Part shown: positions 14,101 to 20,374 of the stretch, piece by piece
Layout of the letters: each line of letters opens with the position of its first letter
How positions within the stretch are numbered: position 1 is the first letter of the stretch
Assembly: GCF_016900355.1 (NCBI RefSeq)
Contig: NZ_JACJKA010000007.1
Location: 51,515 to 115,514 of the forward strand
Direction of reading: 5' to 3'
Origin: Bacteroides mediterraneensis
GTDB taxonomy: Bacteria > Bacteroidota > Bacteroidia > Bacteroidales > Bacteroidaceae
DNA length: 64,000 nt
The notes under the pieces: generated by a model
What the model was told of the DNA's origin: nothing
Seen by the model: the letters and a program-made list of their open reading frames with translations, nothing else
The model's database searches: none
Position numbers and translations under genes: made by a program

Positions 14101-14575
14101 CATCAAAATCTGAGATAGTACCATTAGATGTGCCTTTCTCCTTAATTGTAGCCCCAATAATCGGTTCTCCTGAAACATCCACCACACGACCGCTAATTTT
14201 CTGTTTACGCTGCACAGGACTCGTTGTTTCCGTATCAGTAGAAAGGATTATTTTTTTATCCATAACAACATATTTTACTCCCGTTCCCTTAAAAACATCG
14301 TCCAAAATAGCAAACAGTTCCTCTCCATTATCTGGAACTGCCACTTGGCGATTCAAATCGATATGGGCATTATTATAAAAGAAATCAAAGTCTGATTGAG
14401 ATTCTATTTGTTCCAAGACCTCTTTCACAGTCATATTCTTTGCGGTTAAGTCAATCATCACACGCTGACCATAACTTTCTGACGCATGCAATATTCCAAT
14501 AGGAATAAACATTCCACACAATAGCAGATTAGTTACAGAGGAAATTTTCCTCCAAAAGATTTTGTTATTCTCCAT
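11141..14575 (-). CDS. SusC-like TonB-dependent receptor with STN signalling domain (PUL 1)
   Basis: The protein has 1144 aa. After the signal peptide come an STN domain (about 40-115), a carboxypeptidase-regulatory-like beta-sandwich (about 125-205), the TonB-box-like EEVVVVGYG, a plug, and a 22-strand barrel. It imports oligosaccharides across the outer membrane with SusD as lid. The STN domain means it also signals ligand occupancy to the FecR anti-sigma encoded 27 bases upstream. The C-terminus ends YSFGINLTL, a normal barrel terminus, so the gene is intact. Confidence 0.96.
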   Translation of the reverse strand: MENNKIFWRKISSVTNLLLCGMFIPIGILHASESYGQRVMIDLTAKNMTVKEVLEQIESQSDFDFFYNNAHIDLNRQVAVPDNGEELFAILDDVFKGTGVKYVVMDKKIILSTDTETTSPVQRKQKISGRVVDVSGEPIIGATIKEKGTSNGTISDFDGNFVLEVSSSVLEISYIGYQSQTVKSDGSQPLSIVLKEDTQTLEEVVVVGYGVQKKANLTGAVSSVKMDEILGDRPITSVSDALLGAMPGLQVTGTSGQPGSEMSFNIRGTNSINGGNPLVLVDNVEMDINMLNPEDIESVTVLKDAAASAIYGARAAFGVILVTTKKGNTDSSVSVNYSNNFSFSRPANMPHKASPMQTVQAYKDMGWVNYRTGENVDTWLGLLDDYAHNPQNYPEGYATIDGLRYQLQETDLFDDMLETGFQQTHNLSVSGGTKKLSYRMSAGMVKQDGVLVTDNDAYNRYNVSSYIRSDVYSWITPELDLKYTKVHSSLPYSAASYGIWGAAVAFPSYFPLGDVQMEDGTTLPINTPHNQIVLGSPKENNRDNLRVFGKITVTPFKDLKIIGEYTYNRKNSQSSQYDKKYEYANGNSNFNQETSVANSMYKVISGTTDYMALNLYGSYSKTIGKHDFSAMAGFNQESYMFHEIISARWDMINDNLPSLSQGTGDYENSESFSEYKVRGLFYRLNYSFDGRYLFETNGRYDGSSKFPGKSRFGFFPSVSAGWRVSEEHFMDWSDSFLSNLKLRVSWGNIGNQSIDPYQFVPAMEAFRPNWVVNGSKPTALKPPALVSNNFTWEKVSTLDFGFDLGLFNNRLNLVFDWYRRDTKGMLAPGMELPGVLGTKAPMQNTADLRSKGWEVSIDWNDRIGNVNYYLGFNLYDARTKIMKYDNASQLLGKDADGKLYYREGMELGEIWGYDTDRLYTEDDFDVEGNLKPGIPKVKGYNPNPGDILYVDHNNDGIIDNGTNTGVNPGDTRIIGNSTRRYQYGIRGGAGWKGFSLSFILQGVGKRDMWIMNELFYPQYEEFSTIYDSQLDYWTPERTNSYFPRLYQSAKGNTTANTMTQTRYLQNGAYLTIRNITLSYSLPKKWLTSWGVKNLQIFFSGENLFTFDHLPKGLDPERIVTDDLGSRGFTYPYMRQYSFGINLTL

Positions 14576-14602
14576 AATTTAAGGTTTTAAGTAAAAATTT
14601 TA

Positions 14603-15625
14603 TCAATAAAGCTCTATTTGATTCTTTATGCCATATGTATCTGTATAATGCCAATGTATATTCGATGAAACATGAAAATATTCCATTATTTGTTCTAAAC
14701 GCTGATTGGTAAACGTTCCCGTAAAAGAATATTGATAAAAAACTGGGTTCTTTATGACAAACTCCACATTATAATGTTTTTCAAGTAGATGCAATGCATC
14801 CTTCAAAGGAGTATTATTAAATATTATCTTATCATCTTTCCAAGCAATTTCAGACACTCCGTCCGTTTTATAGAATTCAATACTTTCACATGCGCGATGA
14901 TAAACGACCTTCTGTCCAGGAAACATCTCAACGGAGTATGGTCGATTTCCTTTCTGATAAGAAAATAAGACCTTACCTTCAAGCAAGGTTGTTATTACTT
15001 CTTCCGTCTTATCAATTGTCTCCAAATTAAATTTTGTTCCAAGCACTTCTATTTTAGCTTGTTGAGGAGTAGTAATAACAAAACGATGAGAAGGATCTTT
15101 TGCCACTTCAAAATAAGCCTCCCCCATCAATTCAACGTCACGTGTATTTCCTGTAAACTCTGACGGATACCGTAAAACAGAACCCGAATTTAAATATACC
15201 AAAGTACTATCTGGCAAATATGTTTTAGCCGTCATACCTGAGGTCGTACGAATTTCTAAAATCTGAGCTACAGAAGAATCTACATTCTGCTGATTTATAT
15301 ATAAAAGATATGCCCCTATCAATAAAGGAAAGAATAATACTGCAGCAACACGTTGCATCCATAATACCCAATCTCTTTTTCCCTTTTTTTTATTATCACA
15401 ACCGTCAAGAGATTTTTTCATACGCATCCAAGCCATATCTACTCTTTTATCATTAACAAGATGAGTATCTGCTGCTAGAATTAAAGTATACATTTTACGA
15501 ACAATCTGAAAATTTTCCTCTGATTCACTCATCCAATTCTCCACATAACATTTTTCATTTTCACTAATATTACCTTCACAATAACGGATGATTAATTCCT
15601 CTATATCAATTTTATTATCTTTCAT
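14603..15625 (-). CDS. FecR-type anti-sigma factor (PUL 1)
   Basis: The protein has 340 aa with a cytoplasmic N-terminal sigma-binding segment, one membrane span (about residues 92-112) and a periplasmic FecR domain followed by a C-terminal STN-contacting region (DUF4974-like). It holds the ECF sigma factor inactive until SusC signals. It is followed 27 bases later by susC and is probably cotranscribed with it. Its sigma partner is transcribed divergently rather than in the usual tandem order. Confidence 0.92.
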   Translation of the reverse strand: MKDNKIDIEELIIRYCEGNISENEKCYVENWMSESEENFQIVRKMYTLILAADTHLVNDKRVDMAWMRMKKSLDGCDNKKKGKRDWVLWMQRVAAVLFFPLLIGAYLLYINQQNVDSSVAQILEIRTTSGMTAKTYLPDSTLVYLNSGSVLRYPSEFTGNTRDVELMGEAYFEVAKDPSHRFVITTPQQAKIEVLGTKFNLETIDKTEEVITTLLEGKVLFSYQKGNRPYSVEMFPGQKVVYHRACESIEFYKTDGVSEIAWKDDKIIFNNTPLKDALHLLEKHYNVEFVIKNPVFYQYSFTGTFTNQRLEQIMEYFHVSSNIHWHYTDTYGIKNQIELY

Positions 15626-15764
15626 TTGAATTTTCTTTTTATTTAAAAGACAACTCCCAACCTAGAAATCCTAAACTCCCTTGGAATAGTTTAACATACA
15701 TTAACCCTGCGATATTTTTATAAAAAGAAAAACAAAAAAACATATCAAAACTAAGATTTTCATA

Positions 15765-15772
15765 TACCTTTG
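15765..15772 (+). promoter_or_regulatory. -7 box directly in front of the PUL 1 sigma gene
   Basis: TACCTTTG ends 6 bases before the ATG at 15778, so the predicted transcript would have almost no leader. No clear -33 TTTG is visible at 19-20 bases. Confidence 0.45.
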
Positions 15773-15777
15773 TAGAT

Positions 15778-16374
15778 ATGAGAATCTTAGACCAAGATAT
15801 CTATTTGCTAGGTCGTCTACAACAAAATGACTTAACAGCTTTTGAATGCATTTTCAGAAAATATTATCCAATATTATGTACATATGGTACACGTTTCGTG
15901 CCAATCGAAGATGCAGAAGAAATCGCTGGTGATACTCTATTATGGTTATGGGAACATAGACAAGCTCTTAATATTCAAAGTTCTTTAGGAGGATATCTTC
16001 TCAAAAGTGTCTATCACAAGGCTATAAATCAAATCAAAGAAAATGAAATAAAAAACGCAGCTGATATCAAATTTTTTGAAGCAACGCAACAATTAATGGA
16101 AGAAGAAAATTTTTATCGTTTTCAAGAATTATCACAACGATTAAAAGAGGCTATCAATGCACTTCCTCCATCTTACCGAGAGGCTTTTATTATGCATCGT
16201 TTCCAAGGAAAAAGCTATAAGGATATTGCTGACATACTTAATGTTTCTCCCAAAACTATAGACTATAGAATTCAACAGGCTTTAAAATTATTACGAAAAG
16301 ACCTACAAGAATATTTACCCTTTTTATGTATTGTTATTCCTCATTTCCTTACTCAATACAAACATATATTATAA
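15778..16374 (+). CDS. ECF RNA polymerase sigma-70 factor (PUL 1)
   Basis: The protein has 198 aa with sigma region 2 (FRKYYPILCTYGTRFV ... DTLLWLWEHR) and region 4 with a helix-turn-helix (SYKDIADILNVSPKTIDYRI). This is the size and layout of Bacteroides PUL sigma factors. It should activate the susC operon when freed by the FecR protein encoded divergently 152 bases away. No other early Met exists, so the start is fixed. It ends 69 bases before a terminator. Confidence 0.93.
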   Translation: MRILDQDIYLLGRLQQNDLTAFECIFRKYYPILCTYGTRFVPIEDAEEIAGDTLLWLWEHRQALNIQSSLGGYLLKSVYHKAINQIKENEIKNAADIKFFEATQQLMEEENFYRFQELSQRLKEAINALPPSYREAFIMHRFQGKSYKDIADILNVSPKTIDYRIQQALKLLRKDLQEYLPFLCIVIPHFLTQYKHIL

Positions 16375-16443
16375 CAACTAGAAATGTCAAATATCAATAT
16401 AAAACAGACATAAAAAGGCACCTCCAGTAAATAGTGTAGAATT

Positions 16444-16488
16444 AACTACCTAATTCATACATAGCAAGTTATGAATCAGTTGTTTTTT
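16444..16488 (+). terminator. Terminator of the PUL 1 sigma gene
   Basis: ATTCATA pairs with TATGAAT, with outer AACT/AGTT pairing, followed by G and six T. Confidence 0.6.
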
Positions 16489-16511
16489 ATATCTTTAAAT
16501 ATTTCACATAA

Positions 16512-16879
16512 ATAAAATTTGATAATCCAAACGGAGGAATTCCCAAACTTCATACACAAGAAAGGACAGCCAAGGATGAATTCCTGAAGAAGGTTTTCAA
16601 AAATGAATAGTCAAAGAAAAGAACCATTCAGCCTGAAAACAGTTTCAGCACTCAGAAACAACATTACCCGCTCTCAAAAATAAAAGCACAAAACAGAAAA
16701 ATGGAAATCCCATGAATCTTCTTCGGAATACATACGGCAATACCACACTGATGATAGACAAGACTAAGAACAGACTGGGAAAGGCAGCCTGGCATGATTT
16801 TACAGCCTCCCAAGAGGTCATCAGACTTCTTCCAAAGCTAAATAGAATTATTAAAAAAACACAGAAAAATAACAATAAA
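16512..16879 (+). pseudogene. Decayed coding remnants, origin unknown
   Basis: Three short frames follow one another and none looks complete. The first (16512-16610) has no start codon and ends ERTAKDEFLKKVFKNE like the C-terminus of a lost protein. The second (16603-16683) overlaps its stop and gives only 26 residues. The third starts at 16712 and reads lysine-rich sequence straight into a terminator hairpin. Base composition in the third is more GC-rich than the flanks. This looks like debris from deletion or from a mobile element. I could not identify the parent gene. Confidence 0.3.
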
Positions 16880-16932
16880 GATGACATATGGAGTGATTAT
16901 ACTCTATCATCCTCATATGTCATCTGTTTTTT
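16880..16932. terminator. Bidirectional terminator hairpin
   Basis: GATGACATATG and CATATGTCATC form a perfect 11-bp stem with an inner GAGT/ACTC pairing. A T run follows on the plus strand (TGTTTTTT) and a T-rich stretch on the minus strand. The stop of the gene at 16920-17498 lies in its arm. A close relative is at 43994-44042. Confidence 0.7.
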
Positions 16933-17498
16933 AAAAGGCATTTACTGAATATCCTTAATAAAAAAATAAACCCTACTCGCAAAGAATGAGTCTTCGCTTT
17001 CATATCATTCGAATAAGTATGTCCCATTACATAAGTTTCCACATTTGCCTTTTGAAAATTCAACGCATAACCCACATACACATTCTTACATACATTCAGG
17101 CCAAGGTTAAATTCACAACATACGCCTCCATAATCGTTTTCTATATGGTATCCATATCCTGCATCCAAAGCCACATAACCCGACATATTTTTATAGAAAC
17201 AAGGAGACGTACCTCTAATACCCGTCATAGCCTGCAATAACGTATGAGTCCATAATTCATCAAAATAATCTGTCCCTACCATCGCCTTCACTCCAATAGC
17301 ATCCCAAGACAAATAAGGCAAGAAATTCCTCTGATAACGCACTCCTAAATCAAAGATTCCATTAGCTCCTTTCGCCGAGCCTATCCCTAAATCAATAGCC
17401 ACACGGTTTTTCTTAAAATCATCTTCATACAGTTTTTGTGCACTTACGGTAACTGAGATGGAAAATATAGCCATCCATAAACATATAATCTTCTTCAT
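16920..17498 (-). CDS. Outer-membrane beta-barrel protein, probable C-terminal frameshift
   Basis: The protein has 192 aa with a signal peptide (MKKIICLWMAIFSISVTVSAQ) and alternating aromatic/small strands typical of a small porin-like barrel. The last barrel strand reads AKTHSLRVGFIF, then the frame continues with LLRIFSKCLLKNR and stops inside a terminator hairpin. Deleting one base of the seven-T run (16960-16966) would end the protein as GFIFY at 16955, a normal barrel terminus. I infer a one-base slip in nature or in the sequence. No ligand or function is visible. It follows a truncated ORF by 10 bases, as if once the second gene of an operon. Confidence 0.6.
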   Translation of the reverse strand: MKKIICLWMAIFSISVTVSAQKLYEDDFKKNRVAIDLGIGSAKGANGIFDLGVRYQRNFLPYLSWDAIGVKAMVGTDYFDELWTHTLLQAMTGIRGTSPCFYKNMSGYVALDAGYGYHIENDYGGVCCEFNLGLNVCKNVYVGYALNFQKANVETYVMGHTYSNDMKAKTHSLRVGFIFLLRIFSKCLLKNR

Positions 17499-17508
17499 CT
17501 GTCTTATT

Positions 17509-17709
17509 TTATTTAAACATAGTAATATTAATTCTTGCGTTTACTCCTTTCCCTCCACTCGACAAATACACATCCATCGTCGAACTGATTCTGCCAGTCA
17601 ACCCCTCCCCTTCTCTCAATCCATAACTTCTGACGGACCTTAGAAAAACATACCGTTTTTTCATAACATCTTTTTTTATGCTTATAGCCTCCCCAGATTT
17701 AGCGGACAA
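17509..17709 (-). pseudogene. Truncated gene remnant, possibly the end of a DUF4251-like protein
   Basis: The frame ends GLTGRISSTMDVYLSSG and then GKGVNARINITMFK just 10 bases before the start of the outer-membrane protein gene. The C-terminal beta-strand pattern faintly resembles secreted DUF4251 proteins. There is no signal peptide or full domain, and the 5' part is replaced by the repeat-like element beginning at 17712. A 51-aa product from an internal ATG is possible. I read it as a gene that lost its front half. Confidence 0.3.
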
Positions 17710-17711
17710 AA

Positions 17712-17994
17712 TAAAAAGGCATGGGAGTCTGTACTATGCTCATCCCGCATTCAGGCTCTCGCATTGCCCACCAACAAGGATAAGCAACGCAGCCAGCCCA
17801 CGCCCTGGAATAATATACAGAGTATCGTGCACAGAACATGCACGACACTTGACACTACACCAAAAGTGGGCGTTTCCGTTGCCTTATCTTCCTGTTGGTT
17901 CAAACTTGCGAGATTCGAATGCAGAAGATAACGTTCGTAAACGCCTTTCTCATAAATAAAAATTCTATGCATCACGCCTGATTTTTCATAGAAC
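17712..17994 (-). ncRNA. Transcribed repeat-like element, possible structured RNA
   Basis: About 280 bases on the minus strand follow a consensus promoter (17999-18029) and end at a T-rich stretch (TTTTTATTTTG, near 17713). Inside lies a strong hairpin with arms GTGTCGTGCA and TGCACGATAC. An ORF runs through it (with MHRIFIYEKGVYERYLL and QQEDKATETPTFGVV). From memory, near-identical short hypothetical proteins are annotated in many Bacteroides genomes, which would make this a dispersed element; I cannot verify that here. The protein has no domain I know. Whether the product is RNA or a small peptide is open. Confidence 0.4.
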
Positions 17995-17998
17995 ACCA

Positions 17999-18029
17999 CA
18001 AATATAAAGAGAGAAATCAAAAATTCAAA
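17999..18029 (-). promoter_or_regulatory. Promoter of the 17.7-18.0 kb element
   Basis: On the minus strand TTTG (18029-18026) and TATATTTG (18006-17999) are spaced by exactly 19 bases. Confidence 0.6.
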
Positions 18030-18067
18030 AAAAAGAGTCGTCTATCTATATAAATACTCCTTTATAT

Positions 18068-18106
18068 AAAAAATCCGGCCATCGAGATACAAACTCGATG
18101 GCCGGA
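18068..18106 (-). terminator. Terminator of the GH92 operon
   Basis: TCCGGCCATCGAG and CTCGATGGCCGGA form a perfect 13-bp stem around a 7-base loop, followed on the minus strand by a T run. Confidence 0.9.
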
Positions 18107-18122
18107 CTTTCCATTAATTCCA

Positions 18123-20348
18123 TCAATACCATACCACCGGCTTATCGCCCATCAGGAAGGTCAGCTCACCTCCCTTCATGATATCGGCATATCCTATCCA
18201 GGATTTTTTGTACTCTTTTCCGTTCAGGAGCACACCCTGTATGTAATTGTTCTGCTGGCCCTGATCGTTCCGCTTGATGACAAACTTGCCGCCCGGTACC
18301 GCAATTTCGACCTTCTCGAAGTTCGGATAACCAAAGACAAACTTACCTCCGGCAGGTTCCACCTGATAGAAACCGAAAGAAGAAAGCACATACCACGCCG
18401 ACATCTGACCCACGTCTTCGTTGCCCGACAATCCGTCCGGCTGGTCGGTGTACATGGTATGCAGAATTTCTTTCACCCGCTCGGCGGTCTTCCATGGCTG
18501 TCCTACCATTGTATATAAATAGGTGATGTGGTGGCTAGGTTCGTTGCCATGTGCATACTGCCCAATCAGACCGCTAATATCCGGAGAAGATGCTTCTCCC
18601 ATGTCACCTTCAGCGAGGAACAGAGAATCCAGTTTGTGGACAAAAGCCTCCTTACTGCCGAAGCATTCCACCAGTCCCTCTACATCCTGCGGCACCAGCC
18701 AAGTGTACTGCCAGGCATTTCCTTCACAATAGTCATCGTCTCTGTGCGCCGATGCATACGGACTGAAAGGCGTACGCCAGGAACCATCGCTCAACTTGCC
18801 TCTCATGAAGCCGGTAGCAGCATCAAAATATTTCTTATACGACTTGCTGCGCTCCAGGAAGTAGGCATAATCCTCCTGCTTGCCCAAACGGCGGGCAGCC
18901 TGCGCCACCGCCCAATCGGCAATGGCATATTCCATATCGTAAGCAATGGCTTCCGTCATCTTATCGGCCGGAATGAATCCGTACTGGATTCGATATTCCA
19001 TACCACGTTCCGGCAGCATGGACGATTCCTTCAACGCCTTGAACGCCAGCTCCGAATCAAAGCCCTTGATGTCCTTCAGAATGGCATCTGCCACTACCGG
19101 CACTCCCGGATTGCCCACCATACAGTTGGTCTCGCAACCCATCAGGTGCCATACCGGCAACTTGCCCTGCTGCTCATAAATATGCAGCATCGTGTTGATG
19201 ATGTCGCTCATCCGTTCCGGCTGGAGAATAGTCATCAAAGGCTGTGCAGCCCGATAAGTATCCCAAAGAGAGAAAGTGGTGTAATTCTTGAAACCCTTTC
19301 CGTGGTGTATTTGCTTGTCGGCTCCATAATAATCGCCGTTCACATCACAAAATTCTGAGGGAGCAAACAGGGTGTGATACAGGCTGGTATAGAAAATCTT
19401 CTTGGACACTGCATCCTGTGTGGAGACCTTGACCTTGTTCAGCTCCTTGTTCCAGGCAGCCTTGGCATCGGCCACAGTCTGCTCAAAATCCCAGCCACTA
19501 AGCTCCGTCTGCATGTTCAACTGGGCCCCCTCTTCGGATGTAGGCGAAAGGGCCACCTTCATGTAAATCGGTGCCGGATTTCCTGCCGGGAAATTCACCC
19601 GGGCAAACAGCTGGGCTCCCTGGCCCATATTGCCTTCCTTGACTGAATCATTGACAATGAAGGCTACACTGTCGAACTTCCGCGAGAACTCGGCCCGGAA
19701 GAAAATACGCTGGTCGTCGGCCCATCCCTTGGAATAACGGTAACCGCTCAGTGTGCTGTCGTTGACTACCCGAATCACCGCATCCGTAGTCTTGTCCCAG
19801 CAACCTCCGTTCACCATATCGAACACAATGGCCGGACTCTCCTTTTCAGGGAAGGTATATTTATGGAATCCCACCCGCTTGGTGGCTGTCAGTTCCACGT
19901 CCACATTGTATCTTGACAGATGCGTACGATAGTAACCCGGGGTGACCACCTCTTTCGAACGGTCGGAATATGACCAGAGACCGGTTTCATACGACGTGGT
20001 ATCGCCGCGTGCATAAGTCACTTCGCCCACCACCGGCATCACGTTGATATCATGCAAATCGCCGATACCCGTACCGCTCAGGTGCGTATGAGGGAACCCG
20101 ATGACTGTAGAGTCCGATTCATGATAACCCGACACCCAGTCCCACGACTGAGGGATGCTGGTCGGGCCCAACTGTACGAAGCCATAAGGCACATTCGCCC
20201 CGAAAAACACATGTCCGTGTCCACCGGTACCGATGCGGGGGTCTACAAACTGCGTCAAGTCTTCCATTTCCTGTTTCTCCTGATTACCTCCACAAGAAAC
20301 CAAACACAAAGACAAGACCGGAACAAAGAATAATGATTTTTTATCCAT
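18123..20348 (-). CDS. GH92 alpha-mannosidase, lipoprotein (first of three)
   Basis: The protein has 741 aa from the ATG at 20348, which gives a clean lipoprotein signal (MDKKSLFFVPVLSLCLVSCGG). A longer frame to 20378 would overlap the upstream gene and spoil the signal. GH92 marks are HTHLSGTGIGD near the N-terminus, the catalytic acid in YCEGNAWQYTW (near residue 542), QYAHGNEPSHH (near 603) and GNEDVGQMSAWY (near 645). GH92 enzymes are calcium-dependent inverting exo-alpha-mannosidases acting on N-glycans or mannans. It is the third gene in transcription order, 26 bases after the middle GH92. Linkage specificity cannot be read directly. Confidence 0.93.
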   Translation of the reverse strand: MDKKSLFFVPVLSLCLVSCGGNQEKQEMEDLTQFVDPRIGTGGHGHVFFGANVPYGFVQLGPTSIPQSWDWVSGYHESDSTVIGFPHTHLSGTGIGDLHDINVMPVVGEVTYARGDTTSYETGLWSYSDRSKEVVTPGYYRTHLSRYNVDVELTATKRVGFHKYTFPEKESPAIVFDMVNGGCWDKTTDAVIRVVNDSTLSGYRYSKGWADDQRIFFRAEFSRKFDSVAFIVNDSVKEGNMGQGAQLFARVNFPAGNPAPIYMKVALSPTSEEGAQLNMQTELSGWDFEQTVADAKAAWNKELNKVKVSTQDAVSKKIFYTSLYHTLFAPSEFCDVNGDYYGADKQIHHGKGFKNYTTFSLWDTYRAAQPLMTILQPERMSDIINTMLHIYEQQGKLPVWHLMGCETNCMVGNPGVPVVADAILKDIKGFDSELAFKALKESSMLPERGMEYRIQYGFIPADKMTEAIAYDMEYAIADWAVAQAARRLGKQEDYAYFLERSKSYKKYFDAATGFMRGKLSDGSWRTPFSPYASAHRDDDYCEGNAWQYTWLVPQDVEGLVECFGSKEAFVHKLDSLFLAEGDMGEASSPDISGLIGQYAHGNEPSHHITYLYTMVGQPWKTAERVKEILHTMYTDQPDGLSGNEDVGQMSAWYVLSSFGFYQVEPAGGKFVFGYPNFEKVEIAVPGGKFVIKRNDQGQQNNYIQGVLLNGKEYKKSWIGYADIMKGGELTFLMGDKPVVWY

Positions 20349-20374
20349 GGTTTTAAATTTAATATAATTCAAGG

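Noticed and set aside
16712..16948. Intact 78-aa lysine-rich gene
   Set aside because: The frame runs through a perfect terminator hairpin and has no start signal; treated as a remnant.
17751..18020. 89-aa ORF as a normal protein gene
   Set aside because: Its first codons overlap the -7 box of the element's own promoter, and it has no recognisable domain; kept only as part of the transcribed element.
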